A stretch of 64,000 bases of DNA from Bdellovibrionia bacterium (GCA_030424715.1 JAUHWH010000001.1:248001-312000); one strand, 5' to 3'; positions 1 to 9,029 are shown, counted from the stretch's first letter. Numbers and translations are program-made. Notes: generated by a model not told the origin, from the sequence alone.

Positions 1-333
1 GTCTAAAAAGACGGCTTTCGAAGAATCCACTTTTCTTTTCACCCAAAGCGCCTTCACCGCCGGTGGTTTGTCACCTTCGTAGCCCGCCCCGAGGTCAATA
101 ATAAAGTCTTGTGATGCGTGATTCTGTATCAAAGCTAACAAATGTCGAGACTCAAGGTCTCGAAAGAAAGCTTCTCCATGAAGAGAGAAAATATCTTTGA
201 TACTTTGCCCCTCTGCGTTTTCAATATGGTGATCTAAACTTAAAACCATAATCTCGGGCAAGACATCTTTCAAATGATTCGCCAAATGGGACTTGCCAAC
301 GCCACGATGTCCGATCAATAGCCACTGATTCAT
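1..333 (-). CDS. Shikimate kinase-like P-loop protein, truncated by the window edge
   Basis: Only the N-terminal 111 codons lie in the window; the reading frame runs off position 1. Residues 8-15 read GHRGVGKS, a Walker A P-loop, close to the N-terminus as in shikimate kinases, which phosphorylate shikimate with ATP. Further on, a GEAFFRDLE segment resembles the FR-x-x-E shikimate-binding motif of AroK, and LGAG resembles the family's GGG region. The ATG at 333 overlaps the aroA stop as ATGA (330-333), so it is probably translationally coupled to aroA. The position next to aroA and aroB supports a shikimate pathway role. The unseen C-terminus leaves open a longer or divergent kinase. Confidence 0.7.
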   Translation of the reverse strand, partial: MNQWLLIGHRGVGKSHLANHLKDVLPEIMVLSLDHHIENAEGQSIKDIFSLHGEAFFRDLESRHLLALIQNHASQDFIIDLGAGYEGDKPPAVKALWVKRKVDSSKAVFLD

Positions 334-1511
334 TGCTTCACGATCTCCCAAAACCGCGGAAAGCTTTTGTTCACCACATCGCGATCCAATATCTCCACAC
401 GCGCTCCCTGGTGATTGGCCAGTGCAGTCGCCATGGCCATGCGATGATCTTTGTCCGGGTCAAATTCAAACGCTGCGGGATAGCTATGATCTTTGATTCC
501 GTCAATGGAGACGGAGTCTGCCTCTCTCTGGACTTGAAACCCCAAGCGCCGTAAAAGCTCAGTGGTTTTGGAAAGTCGATCGGACTCTTTATGAGCAAGT
601 ACCGACAATCCTGAAAGGGTGGAGCGTCCCTGAACCCGACTGACCAGCACCGCTAGCACAGGGAACAGATCGGGATTGTTTTGCAAATTGATCGAAATGG
701 GCTGTAAAAATTCAGCCGTGGCTACGGACAGTGTTTCACCCTCAATAGAAAAAGAAGCTCCAAGCTTGTCTAAAACAGACAAAAAGTTGCCGTCAGGTTG
801 TAGGGGATTGGGGGGAAACGACAATAAGTCTAAACGCCCCTTTGTGATAGCAAAGGCCGCAAGGGCAAAAGCAGAACTCATATCGGGCTCGACATTGAGA
901 GATTGCTGGGTCAAACGAGAATCAGACCCTACCCGTAATCGACCCTTGGCGACCTCTACCCCCATACCCAACTGTTCTAAAATGTTTAAAGTCATATCTA
1001 AATAACTGCGGCTATTCTCTTCGCCATGCAGCCGAATCTGCAAAGTCTCTGGCAGGCACCATGCTGACAACAGGATCGCACTTACATATTGACTGGAATC
1101 CTGCAAGCTCATCGACAGCTCTTGATCAAGAGCCCAGCCTTCGGATTCTAAATGGACCGCGTTATTACTTTGCTGCTCTATTCGCACCCCGAGAGTTCGC
1201 AAAACCTCGTACAGTCCGTCATGGGGGCGTTCAAAAAGTCTTGTGGTCCCAGAGAGAGTAAAGGCTCCAGATTCTCGCGACAGCCTCGCCAGCAAAAAAC
1301 GAAAGGTGGTTCCACCTGAGCCGCAATCAAAGTGCTGCTTGCCTTGTTTAAAATCGCTCAAGGCTTTTTGCAAAAGGACCACGTCCTCACTGGCGGAGGC
1401 CCCCTGAATCTGAAGTTCCGAAAAAAAAGACTGGATAATCAAGGCTCGATTCATCAAGGACTTTGATGCCGCCAACTCGCCTGTAAAAAGAAATGGCTTC
1501 ACTTCACCCAA
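330..1511 (-). CDS. aroA: 3-phosphoshikimate 1-carboxyvinyltransferase (EPSP synthase)
   Basis: Catalyses transfer of enolpyruvate from PEP to shikimate-3-phosphate, the sixth step of the cytoplasmic shikimate pathway. The 393-residue protein has SKSLMNRALI near residue 16 (the conserved SKS-x-x-NRAL substrate-binding segment), DCGSGGTTFRFLLA around residue 62 (usually N-A-G-T-A-x-R), and a C-terminal DKDHRMAMA segment typical of the second domain. It is somewhat shorter than the usual 420-440 residues and the normal AGT core is replaced by GSGGTT, so it is a divergent member. It overlaps aroB by 13 bases upstream and the shikimate-kinase-like gene by 4 bases downstream, indicating one operon. 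Confidence 0.9.
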   Translation of the reverse strand: MGEVKPFLFTGELAASKSLMNRALIIQSFFSELQIQGASASEDVVLLQKALSDFKQGKQHFDCGSGGTTFRFLLARLSRESGAFTLSGTTRLFERPHDGLYEVLRTLGVRIEQQSNNAVHLESEGWALDQELSMSLQDSSQYVSAILLSAWCLPETLQIRLHGEENSRSYLDMTLNILEQLGMGVEVAKGRLRVGSDSRLTQQSLNVEPDMSSAFALAAFAITKGRLDLLSFPPNPLQPDGNFLSVLDKLGASFSIEGETLSVATAEFLQPISINLQNNPDLFPVLAVLVSRVQGRSTLSGLSVLAHKESDRLSKTTELLRRLGFQVQREADSVSIDGIKDHSYPAAFEFDPDKDHRMAMATALANHQGARVEILDRDVVNKSFPRFWEIVKQ

Positions 1512-2563
1512 AGCTGTCTCTTTGCCTCTTCTAAAATGTCAGCCACAGCCACCTTCTCTAAAACAGGCTGCCCAACATTTTTTAGGAACACAAACTGGAT
1601 TTGTCCCGTGCCGGTCATTTTTTTATCGGCTCCGATCAACGAGCCAAGAGTTTTGGCGCTGGGCCTTTTGTACCAGTCCAAAGCTTGCGCTGGCACTCGG
1701 TCAAACTTTTGGGCAATCACATGAACAAATTCAGAGTAGAGGGCATCACTAAGAACTCCGCGATGACGGCTCCACTCCAGGGCAAAAAACACCCCTTGCA
1801 GAACACTATCCCCATGGGCCCAACCAAAATGGGACTCCAGGGCATGGCCAAAGGTGTGACCAAAGTTTAAAATTTGGCGAATCGCTTTGGTCTCAAAAGG
1901 GTCTTGCAAGATGACGGCGTACTTGTCTTCTATACATTGGGGCATAAAGCGCCACAAAAAATCCCGAGCCTCACGCTTTTCCATGGCGATCTCTTTAAAA
2001 AAGTGGGAGTCACCGACAAGGGCCATCTTTATCAATTCTCCGTAAGACTGCTCCATGACCTCGATTGGGTTGGTTTCAAGCAACTCTTTGACAATGTAGA
2101 CGGCTTCCGGAGGGTAAAAGGTTCCGATTTGATTTTTTGAGCCGTCAAAATTGAGCCCGTTCTTACCACCATGGGCGGAGTCCATGGCAGCCAGCCAAGT
2201 GCTGGGGATTTGGATAAGTCGCACTCCACGCTTGAGGACCGACGCTATAAAGCCTCCGAAATCACCCAAACTACCACCCCCTAAAACCACTAGGTGTTGC
2301 GAGCGATTGATGGGTGTTGGCCACTTTTTTAAGACCGCGTCCAAATTTTTAGGAAAACTCTTAAAGTCTTTCAAAGACTCGCCACCCTTAAAGCCCACCC
2401 GTTGAGTGAACTTTTTTATAAATTGAATGGTTTCTTGTGAGGAGACATCGGTCTTGAGAAGGACCTCATCAAAAAGCAGTAGACTCTGCGAGACATCAAT
2501 CTTTCCTGTAGGGAAACTCTGAGAAATGGCAACCTGACTTCTAAAGTTATCAAATGAGTTCAC
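1499..2563 (-). CDS. aroB: 3-dehydroquinate synthase
   Basis: Converts DAHP to 3-dehydroquinate, the second shikimate step, using NAD and a divalent metal. The NAD-binding GGGSLGDFGGFIAS segment, the PSTWLAAMDSAHGGKNG segment, and the metal-binding FGHTFGHALE motif are all present. A longer frame could start at 2602 inside ung, but a GTG at 2563 has AGGAG at 2568-2572 just upstream, overlapping the ung stop codon; that start (354 residues) is preferred. The first stop-to-start gap to ung is 7 bases and the 3' end overlaps aroA, so ung-aroB-aroA read as one transcript. Confidence 0.94.
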   Translation of the reverse strand: MNSFDNFRSQVAISQSFPTGKIDVSQSLLLFDEVLLKTDVSSQETIQFIKKFTQRVGFKGGESLKDFKSFPKNLDAVLKKWPTPINRSQHLVVLGGGSLGDFGGFIASVLKRGVRLIQIPSTWLAAMDSAHGGKNGLNFDGSKNQIGTFYPPEAVYIVKELLETNPIEVMEQSYGELIKMALVGDSHFFKEIAMEKREARDFLWRFMPQCIEDKYAVILQDPFETKAIRQILNFGHTFGHALESHFGWAHGDSVLQGVFFALEWSRHRGVLSDALYSEFVHVIAQKFDRVPAQALDWYKRPSAKTLGSLIGADKKMTGTGQIQFVFLKNVGQPVLEKVAVADILEEAKRQLWVK

Positions 2564-2570
2564 AGGACTC

Positions 2571-3272
2571 CTAGTTCTCAACGGAGGGCAGTTCCCAATC
2601 AATGGGCGCTTGGTTGTGGCGAATCAAAAAATCATTCGCTTTTGAAAAATGCCGACAGCCAAAAAAACCACGGTGGGCCGAAAGGGGTGATGGATGAGGC
2701 CCTTCCAAAACCAGATGCCTTTTACGATTAACAAACTCGGCTTTTTTCTGAGCATAGCTACCCCAAAGAATAAACACCATGGGCTCTTCTCTGTCGTTAA
2801 GCACTTCGATCACTCGATCAGTGAAAGTCTCCCATCCCTTTTTGCGGTGAGAGGCGGCCTGGCCTTTCTCAACGGTCATCACACTATTGAGTAGTAAAAC
2901 CCCTTGCCGCGCCCATGATTCCAGAAAACCATGCCCCTGATTGGTGATCCCCAAATCTTGCTTCAGCTCTTTATAGATGTTGACCAAAGACGGCGGTGTT
3001 TTAACCCCCGGTAACACGGAAAAACATAGCCCATGGGCCTGTCCCGGGCCATGATAAGGGTCTTGCCCCAAAATAACAACTTTCACATCATTAAAGGGGG
3101 TGTGCTTGAAAGCCTCAAAATATTGCGACTTCTTGGGGTAGATGGTCTTGCCCTCATTGTACTCCTGCTTAAGAAACTGGCGTAACGTCGCCATATAGTC
3201 TTTTTTGAACTCGTCTCGCAGCTGAAGATGCCACGAAGCCTCTAAGCCGGTTGCTGTCTTTTGTTTTTCCAC
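2571..3272 (-). CDS. ung: Uracil-DNA glycosylase
   Basis: Removes uracil from DNA in base-excision repair. The 233-residue protein has the family 1 water-activating loop [18 protein letters not shown], the [14 protein letters not shown] segment, and the C-terminal [14 protein letters not shown] loop that inserts into the minor groove. Length matches the usual 220-230. It is the first gene of the minus-strand run ung-aroB-aroA-shikimate kinase; no functional link to aromatic synthesis is known, so the pairing is probably simple co-transcription. Confidence 0.95.
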   Translation of the reverse strand: MEKQKTATGLEASWHLQLRDEFKKDYMATLRQFLKQEYNEGKTIYPKKSQYFEAFKHTPFNDVKVVILGQDPYHGPGQAHGLCFSVLPGVKTPPSLVNIYKELKQDLGITNQGHGFLESWARQGVLLLNSVMTVEKGQAASHRKKGWETFTDRVIEVLNDREEPMVFILWGSYAQKKAEFVNRKRHLVLEGPHPSPLSAHRGFFGCRHFSKANDFLIRHNQAPIDWELPSVEN

Positions 3273-3425
3273 CTAAACCTCACTGGCACCAATCTAAAAA
3301 CAACGGGAGCCCAGGTCAACCCTCCCCTTATTAAAGAGGGTGGCTCCAAGTATCCGAATTTAATGATAATTTTAGCGCATTGACAGATTCTCAATCAACC
3401 TCACCTTTTCATTACGAGGTGTTCT

Positions 3426-3767
3426 ATGATTAAAATCGAATCCAGCTCAGAGATGATCGACCAAAAGGCCGTCACCGCCTATATCCAGCAACAGATGGTG
3501 GAGCTACAACCCCATTTGCATGAAAAATCAGCTCTTCAAGTCAAATTGGTTCAGCTTAAAAATGGTTTCGAAGCTCAGTTGACTGCGATCGAAGAAGAAG
3601 GCGAAATCCAAACCATCGGCCGGCACGCCGACTTGTACGACGCCATTCGCAATGCGAAAGAGGGATTGCTCGATTACTTCGTTGCCGCAGAAGATGAGCT
3701 GAACCCACGACTTCGTGAAGAAAAGCTCAATTACATGTCTAAACACGGCAATTTATACTTACATTGA
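3426..3767 (+). CDS. Probable ribosome hibernation-promoting factor-like protein (S30AE fold)
   Basis: A 113-residue soluble protein. Its pattern matches the short HPF/RaiA family, which binds the 30S decoding region in stationary cells. An N-terminal strand is followed by the helix AVTAYIQQQMVELQPHL, two strands, a Gly-Glu-Ile segment, then ADLYDAIRNAKEGLLDYF, which corresponds to the D-x-Y-x-A-I-x-x-x-x-x-K-L signature. Sequence similarity by eye is modest and the basic residues usual in HPF are few. A GAGGTG sequence precedes the ATG. It is divergent from ung and followed 24 bases later by the DUF1820 gene. Confidence 0.55.
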   Translation: MIKIESSSEMIDQKAVTAYIQQQMVELQPHLHEKSALQVKLVQLKNGFEAQLTAIEEEGEIQTIGRHADLYDAIRNAKEGLLDYFVAAEDELNPRLREEKLNYMSKHGNLYLH

Positions 3768-3791
3768 TCAACAATAATTGTATAAAAAATT

Positions 3792-4133
3792 ATGGGCAAA
3801 AAATCTGAAAACACTTATTACCTCGTTCATTACCGTGACCCTCGCGACGGCGCTCATCAGTCTTTAAAGGCCCGAAAAATTTCGGACTCGTCTTTGGGGC
3901 TTAGTTTTATCTCTCTTTCCGATTTTATATTTGATACCAACTCACTTCTTGTGAATCCCGATGAAGAGGCCAAAAAGGCAAACTTTGAGAACGTAAAAAC
4001 CTTTCATCTCTCCATTTACTCTGTGTTGTCGATCTCCGAGATTGGCGAACACACCAAAGACTTGAGCTTTAAAAACGATCGTTCCAACTTATTTGTGCTT
4101 AATGGCGATCCCCACGAAAGACCACCCAATTGA
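3792..4133 (+). CDS. DUF1820 family protein
   Basis: A 113-residue protein of unknown function. It matches the DUF1820 pattern: an N-terminal YLVHYRDP strand, a middle block with serine and leucine-rich strands ending in FDTNSLLVNPDEE, and the later FHLSIYSVLSISEIGE segment. DUF1820 proteins occur widely in proteobacteria without a known activity. There is no signal peptide or membrane segment. Its stop overlaps the TTG start of the following secreted protease (TTGA at 4130-4133), which suggests coupling, although the two proteins would be in different compartments. Confidence 0.75.
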   Translation: MGKKSENTYYLVHYRDPRDGAHQSLKARKISDSSLGLSFISLSDFIFDTNSLLVNPDEEAKKANFENVKTFHLSIYSVLSISEIGEHTKDLSFKNDRSNLFVLNGDPHERPPN

Positions 4134-5251
4134 TCTTCAAGTTACTGTTCTCCCTTCTTTTTGCACAAAATCTTTGTGATCAAGTTATCCCCTTGGCGCC
4201 CGACTACCAAGCGTTGGACGCCCGGATCCAAAAAAAAATAGCTGATGCCTCGAACCTTGCACCCGTTGCGTCTGAAGCTGACTCCGTTTTATCCAAACTG
4301 ATTGCCGCCAAAAGCCCTATTCTACTGGACTGGTTGAAAAAAAGAGAACTGATGTCCGCAAAAGAGGAGACCATCGCTAAAGAGTGGCGGAAGTACTATC
4401 TTGATAACTTTATTCTCAGCCGCTACCCCTCGGACAACAAACGCATCAACAATGGCGTGGAAAATCTTTTTTTGGAAATCGCAAACCTAGCCTTTCCGAA
4501 GGTCTACCAACAGAAAATCGAAAAACTGCTCGTGCAGGTGCAAAAAGATGCCAAAGCGATGGTTGAAAATTGGCCCATAGAGCCCACCCAACAAAAACAA
4601 ATCATACAAAAAATCGCGAGCTTGAAGCTTTACTGGTTTGAAAAGCTACAGGGCACCCGTTTCGAACAAAAGCCCCTGGAGTTCGTTCGCTGGGGCGTGG
4701 CTTACGATCCGATCCATCATGAAATCAACATGGGTGTCTTAGCCAAGCGCTATCCTTCAGATGCTAATCTCTACGCTGTTCTGGCGCACGAAATGGGCCA
4801 CGCCATGGACCCCTGTCGTTGGGGCGCCTACTTTAACGGCCCCTCACCTTTTACAAAACTGCATTCCTGTTTGCGCCAGGACAAGTCGGTGGCCGCAAAA
4901 AAACGGGATGACTCGCAAATGCAACAGGCTCTAAAGTCGCAATTGCTAACGCCAGCCATGGCGCAATCATTGAAAGAAAACCCAACCTGCAACCGTAGTT
5001 TTTATCCTGCAGTGGGAGTGCAAAAAGACCAATTGGCTGAAGCTTTTGCCGACTGGTTCTCGGCAGAGGTCTTCGCAAAAAGCACGTTTTTAGGACAACA
5101 CCCGCGCCCCGACTTGTGCGCGTCCAATGAATTGCAAGCCGGATCGTCCTACCTACCCAACCACGATCGACTGGCCAAAATATATGGGGCCCAGCCTTTA
5201 ATCGCGGCAAAATGGAAGACCCCCACGCCCCCTTTCCATTGCCCTCTTTAG
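4130..5251 (+). CDS. Secreted zinc metalloprotease with HEMGH motif
   Basis: The 373-residue protein starts with a hydrophobic signal peptide (about residues 1-13). It has HEMGHAMD at 220-227, the HExxH zinc site, and a downstream AEAFADWF segment (Glu304) that could provide the third zinc ligand as in gluzincin proteases. Many cysteines in the C-terminal half suggest disulfides and an extracytoplasmic location. The specific peptidase family was not recognised. The start codon is TTG overlapping the upstream stop; there is no better in-frame ATG before the signal peptide. Peptidase activity is inferred from the motif only. Confidence 0.7.
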   Translation: MIFKLLFSLLFAQNLCDQVIPLAPDYQALDARIQKKIADASNLAPVASEADSVLSKLIAAKSPILLDWLKKRELMSAKEETIAKEWRKYYLDNFILSRYPSDNKRINNGVENLFLEIANLAFPKVYQQKIEKLLVQVQKDAKAMVENWPIEPTQQKQIIQKIASLKLYWFEKLQGTRFEQKPLEFVRWGVAYDPIHHEINMGVLAKRYPSDANLYAVLAHEMGHAMDPCRWGAYFNGPSPFTKLHSCLRQDKSVAAKKRDDSQMQQALKSQLLTPAMAQSLKENPTCNRSFYPAVGVQKDQLAEAFADWFSAEVFAKSTFLGQHPRPDLCASNELQAGSSYLPNHDRLAKIYGAQPLIAAKWKTPTPPFHCPL

Positions 5252-5299
5252 AAACGCTCTTATTTTGAGCATGTCGCTCATTTCCGGACTAAAGCAAAG

Positions 5300-5344
5300 T
5301 TGACTTTCTGCTTTTATACACATAATTTACATATTACTTACATA
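5300..5344 (+). promoter_or_regulatory. lexA promoter with a direct repeat of TTACATA
   Basis: A TTGACT (5300-5305) and TAATTT (5323-5328) separated by 17 bases fit a sigma-70-type promoter. Overlapping and downstream of it, TTACATA occurs at 5327-5333 and again at 5338-5344, an 11-base period (about one helical turn), just before the AGGAGGT ribosome site at 5345-5350. The repeat is a candidate operator. It does not contain a TTAC-N3-GTAA palindrome. Confidence 0.5.
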
Positions 5345-5354
5345 GGAGGTATTT

Positions 5355-6029
5355 ATGAACATTATTGGAAACGATTTCCACCCCCTCACACCTAAAGAGA
5401 AAAATGTTTTAGAGTTCATTGAAGATTATATAGAGAGCAATGGTTACTCACCAAGCTTCGTTGAGATCAAAGATCATTTTGGTTTTGCCTCGAATAACTC
5501 AGTTCAGAACTACCTCCGCCAGCTAGAATCGAAAAACTACATCCACAATCCGGGTGGTAATCAAAAAAGAGCCATTCGGGTGGTGCACTCGGCCCAGGCC
5601 ATGCCCGACAACCTCAAGCGGATTCAAACACGTTTGACCCCCAATGTGACCATCCCTCTTTTGGGTAATGTGGCTGCTGGTGCCCCCATAGAACATCTGA
5701 AACATGACGAATACATAGACATCCCCGTCTCTCTATTAAAGAAGCCCGATCAAACCTATGCTTTGCAGGTGCAAGGAAACTCCATGATTGAAGATGGTAT
5801 TCACGATGGAGACACCATCTTGGTTCAACGACAAGAGTTTGCCTACGACGGAGAGATTGCCGTGGCTGTGGTTAATCATGAAGCCACGGTGAAACGAATT
5901 TTTCATCCAAAAAAAGGTAATAGCAAAATGGAGTTGCGCCCGGCCAACTCGTCGATGGATTCTTTTTGGTATGACCCCGAAGATGTGGACATTCGTGGTA
6001 TCGTGGTCGGACTGATTCGAAAGTACTAG
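5355..6029 (+). CDS. lexA: LexA SOS repressor
   Basis: A 224-residue transcriptional repressor of the DNA damage response. Residues 1-75 form the winged-helix DNA-binding domain (LTPKEKNVLEFI, then YSPSFVEI). Residues 98-224 form the S24 autoproteolytic domain with the Ala-Gly cleavage site at 108-109 (VAAGAP), nucleophile Ser143 (GNSMI) and general base Lys180 (ATVKRI). A strong AGGAGGT ribosome site precedes the ATG. The protein is slightly longer than E. coli LexA, mostly at the linker. It is directly followed by a glycosyltransferase gene with no spacer. Confidence 0.95.
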   Translation: MNIIGNDFHPLTPKEKNVLEFIEDYIESNGYSPSFVEIKDHFGFASNNSVQNYLRQLESKNYIHNPGGNQKRAIRVVHSAQAMPDNLKRIQTRLTPNVTIPLLGNVAAGAPIEHLKHDEYIDIPVSLLKKPDQTYALQVQGNSMIEDGIHDGDTILVQRQEFAYDGEIAVAVVNHEATVKRIFHPKKGNSKMELRPANSSMDSFWYDPEDVDIRGIVVGLIRKY

Positions 6030-7025
6030 ATGAAAACAGCTCTTTTTATTCGCCTGGACCGTATGGGCGATCTTATTTTAACACTCCCTTGTGATGGCTT
6101 GATCAGCGAGCGCTACCAGACCCATTGGCTGATACCCAATGGGCTTGAGTTCGTTGCCGATCATGCAACACCTAAAAAAGAGTACCTTGCCATTTCAAAA
6201 CAATGGAGTTGGAAGAACTTCTTCCAACTCCGCAAAACAATTAAGACCATCGCTCCCGATGTGTCAGTGAGCTTTCATGTTCCCTGGTGGATCAACTTTG
6301 CTTTGTGGAGCTGTGGAGTGAAAACCAGAGGGGGCGTGCTCTCACAGTGGCACTCTTATTTGTTTCTCAACAAAGGGCTTCGACAAAAGCGCAGCCGGGT
6401 TGAGGCCCATGAAATGGAGTACAACTACCAGTTGGTAGAACATGTTTTTGATTTAAAACGAAACCGAGAGAAATGGACGGCATTAGAACTGTCAGCCTCC
6501 GACGAGCAGAGTGTTCCGTTTGACGTCTCGCAAGACTACTTTGTGGTCCACCCGGGTATGGGAGGCTCGGCTCTCAATTGGCCGACCACGTCTTATGCCG
6601 ACGTCATCAATGAAATTTCAGGAAAGGCCACAGTGGTTATCACTGGGACGAAGGCCGACGACCCTTACCTAAAGCCCTTAAAAATGAATTTAAAAGAAAA
6701 CCATCAAGTTGTGTGGTTGGATAAACAACTGGATGGTCCGCAATTGTTGAAACTTCTAAAAAATGCCAACGCCATTATCGCCCCCAGTACGGGAGTGCTC
6801 CATCTGAGCGCCTCGCTGGGGGCGGCCTCTTTAGGTGTTTTTTCCCCTATCAAGGTTCATCGAGATCAAAGGTGGGGGCCTAAGGGCCCGAAAGCCTTTA
6901 CCTTTTCACCCTCCGTCCCCTGTCCCGCCCACTTCGAGTGCCTGAAAGAAGAATGCCCCCACTATTTTTGCATGGAGAAAATGGCAACAGCCCCTGTTGC
7001 ACAAAAAGCACTTTCTTTTTTATAG
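6030..7025 (+). CDS. Glycosyltransferase family 9 (heptosyltransferase-like)
   Basis: A 331-residue GT-B fold enzyme resembling ADP-heptose:LPS heptosyltransferases, which build the lipopolysaccharide core at the inner membrane. The N-terminus ALFIRLDRMGDLILTLP matches the family's RxDxxGDxxLtxP signature. The second domain has VVHPGMGGSALNWP and a donor-binding APSTGVLHLSASLGAASLG stretch. A C-terminal Cys-rich tail (CPAHFECLKEECPHYFC) is also seen in related proteins. The ATG immediately follows the lexA stop, so it is probably co-transcribed with lexA, an unusual pairing. The donor sugar cannot be read from the sequence. Confidence 0.85.
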   Translation: MKTALFIRLDRMGDLILTLPCDGLISERYQTHWLIPNGLEFVADHATPKKEYLAISKQWSWKNFFQLRKTIKTIAPDVSVSFHVPWWINFALWSCGVKTRGGVLSQWHSYLFLNKGLRQKRSRVEAHEMEYNYQLVEHVFDLKRNREKWTALELSASDEQSVPFDVSQDYFVVHPGMGGSALNWPTTSYADVINEISGKATVVITGTKADDPYLKPLKMNLKENHQVVWLDKQLDGPQLLKLLKNANAIIAPSTGVLHLSASLGAASLGVFSPIKVHRDQRWGPKGPKAFTFSPSVPCPAHFECLKEECPHYFCMEKMATAPVAQKALSFL

Positions 7026-7111
7026 AGTCCTCTTTCGACCCGACTCGTAAAGTCCCCACTTTTGATGAGTAGTGTGATATTTTAGCAGGTATTCAAACAA
7101 GGAGAACTGTT

Positions 7112-7672
7112 ATGAAAAAACAATTACTAATTCTACTAGCCACCTTTGCCGTAAGCCTGAACGCCCACTCTCTTTTTGAACTGCGTGCTGGTTACGGTGT
7201 AAATACACCCAGCGATGACACCATTTCTGCTGGCAACACTATGGGTAATATGTCTGGACTCAACCTTGACGCGATCGTCGAGCTCCCCATGGTTCCTGTG
7301 GGCTTGGGTTTACGATACGAAAGCATGGGATTTGATATCGCCTCAGGAGCCAACACTTTTGAGACCGACGTGACGAGAACATCTCTTTTGATCAACTACC
7401 GTATCATCGACCTTTTTGCCTACTTTGGTATTATTGGAACCATCGGTATTGCGAATGACCTGACCGTAAAGGTGCCGAATCAGCCCGATGGCAAATATGA
7501 CAGTGATATGACGTACACGATCGGTGTCGAAGGTGGCGTCTCGCTGGGGCTCATTATGCTTGGTGCTGAACTGGGTATGAGTATGGCTAAATATGAAAAC
7601 ACCAACAACTTTCCGACAGAAGTCACCACCGATGGCATTTACGCCAAGGCTCTTGTTGGAGTGGGCTTCTAA
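7112..7672 (+). CDS. Small outer-membrane beta-barrel protein
   Basis: A 186-residue protein with a signal peptide (about residues 1-19) followed by alternating polar/hydrophobic strands, Gly-rich turns, and an aromatic C-terminal residue (VGVGF), all typical of eight-stranded outer-membrane barrels. No family could be named. AAGGAG precedes the ATG. It stands alone between the glycosyltransferase and a strong terminator at 7702-7732. Confidence 0.75.
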   Translation: MKKQLLILLATFAVSLNAHSLFELRAGYGVNTPSDDTISAGNTMGNMSGLNLDAIVELPMVPVGLGLRYESMGFDIASGANTFETDVTRTSLLINYRIIDLFAYFGIIGTIGIANDLTVKVPNQPDGKYDSDMTYTIGVEGGVSLGLIMLGAELGMSMAKYENTNNFPTEVTTDGIYAKALVGVGF

Positions 7673-7701
7673 TTCACCCTTCTTCATCAATAACAAAAAT
7701 A

Positions 7702-7732
7702 AAAAAGCCAAGCTACTACAGCTTGGCTTTTT
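7702..7732 (+). terminator. Intrinsic terminator after the beta-barrel gene
   Basis: A 13-base perfect stem (7702-7714 with 7720-7732) enclosing a 5-base loop. The GC core is GCCAAGC/GCTTGGC, and the stem ends in a run of five T on the plus strand and a run of A on the other side. It can act in both directions, mainly ending the gene at 7112-7672. Confidence 0.9.
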
Positions 7733-7877
7733 CTTTACTGTTCTATGATTGTAACCAAAGGCGTTGTCACCCGTCTTCTCATAATTAAATTGAGAGGTCC
7801 GTTTGCAATAAGTGTGAACCATTAAAGTTAAGCTGAAGCTACACTTAATATTGGCTAAAAGTTTATAGATTAACTCT

Positions 7878-8876
7878 TTATTTAGATTCGTCGGGCCAAC
7901 CACCTAAAGGTGCTTGAGTTACACAATTGTACTCTTCTTGGTAGGGAGTGTAGTTCTGAGTGGCCTCTTTAATCGTCCGATCACAACAACTGATATTATC
8001 CAGCAACATAATCTGAATTGTTCCACCAGAGTTAACACAAGAATTTTTTTCTTTCACTTGTGGCTCTTCAACAGTATCCAATTCAGTTTGTGTGTAGAGT
8101 TTTTTCAATGTCGCCAGATCACCTTCGGTATATTGAATAGGATTGGTCAAATAGTACGTGTTCGCGCAATAATTCATAATGGAAAGAGGGTCGTATTCAT
8201 CAATTGGCATTATCATAGTGCTAGTAAAGTTTTTCCATACTTCTCCATCAATCACACCGATCTTACATGATGGTGCATCCATTCGCTCGTGCTCGTGTCC
8301 GAGGCCTAAAATATGACCCATCTCATGCAGAGCCCCATGGATGAAACAAAGTTGCCACTTGGAGTTACAGTTTACCTCGTCTTTTTCGATTCCAAGAGTG
8401 AGCCCCATAAAAAGACCACGAGCACTCTCTCCAGAAGCGGCCGCGACCCCACCGGCTTTTTTACGAATGAAAACTCGAACCCCATCAAATTGTGTTCTGT
8501 AAAGGTTTCTTTTCGATTCTTTTCGGGGAGTGGAGCGACGTTCGTTAATAAAATCAAGTTCCTGCGAGGGTACAACTGGGCAGTTGCCAAATCCGGTAAA
8601 ACCAATTTGGGGAATGTTATTAAATTGTTCTTGAATGGATTGTGTGAATATAGATTTGGCTTCATTATAAAGCTGTTTGTCTGTATCGGAAATTTCATCC
8701 AAAGATGTTTTTATTGGTTTACGGTCGGTTGAATATAAATATTCAATAGATTCGAAGCATACGGTAATGTTCTTCGAGTTCTTCCACAGGAGCCTTTGAT
8801 CAACCAGCAGGGCTCCGCCAGCAAATGCAACTTGATTTAGGGCAAAGATAAATAGAGACAATATTAAGATTTTCAT
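7878..8876 (-). CDS. Secreted astacin-like zinc metalloprotease
   Basis: A 332-residue secreted protein with a signal peptide (about 1-19, AFA-G). HEMGHILGLGHEHERMD at 184-200 is the metzincin HExxHxxGxxH zinc site extended by the H-E-x-x-R-x-D residues characteristic of astacins (M12A). The Met-turn SIMNY lies at 232-236, and its Tyr is the fifth ligand in astacins. Cysteines at 40, 99, 169 and 177, and a Cys-rich tail near 280-315, suggest disulfides. Such proteases would digest host or environmental protein. It lies in an AT-rich accessory stretch and has no operon partner. Confidence 0.85.
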   Translation of the reverse strand: MKILILSLFIFALNQVAFAGGALLVDQRLLWKNSKNITVCFESIEYLYSTDRKPIKTSLDEISDTDKQLYNEAKSIFTQSIQEQFNNIPQIGFTGFGNCPVVPSQELDFINERRSTPRKESKRNLYRTQFDGVRVFIRKKAGGVAAASGESARGLFMGLTLGIEKDEVNCNSKWQLCFIHGALHEMGHILGLGHEHERMDAPSCKIGVIDGEVWKNFTSTMIMPIDEYDPLSIMNYCANTYYLTNPIQYTEGDLATLKKLYTQTELDTVEEPQVKEKNSCVNSGGTIQIMLLDNISCCDRTIKEATQNYTPYQEEYNCVTQAPLGGWPDESK

Positions 8877-9029
8877 AATGCCAAAATAGCATAGAAAGTC
8901 GAAATCCCTAGAAATTTATGAATAGCCTAAACGAATTATAAAACTGTATAAAAAGTCGACAGCACATGTCTTTTTTCTACTATTCAATGTCCCAACCATT
9001 AATCGCTAACTAGAGAATTACAGGTGCTT

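Noticed and set aside
5300-5344. Canonical SOS box in front of lexA
   Set aside because: No TTAC-N3-GTAA or E. coli CTGT-N8-ACAG palindrome was found; only the direct repeat is reported.
7343-7903. 186-residue minus-strand frame opposite the beta-barrel gene
   Set aside because: It crosses a strong terminator and the start region of other features, and mirrors the barrel gene.
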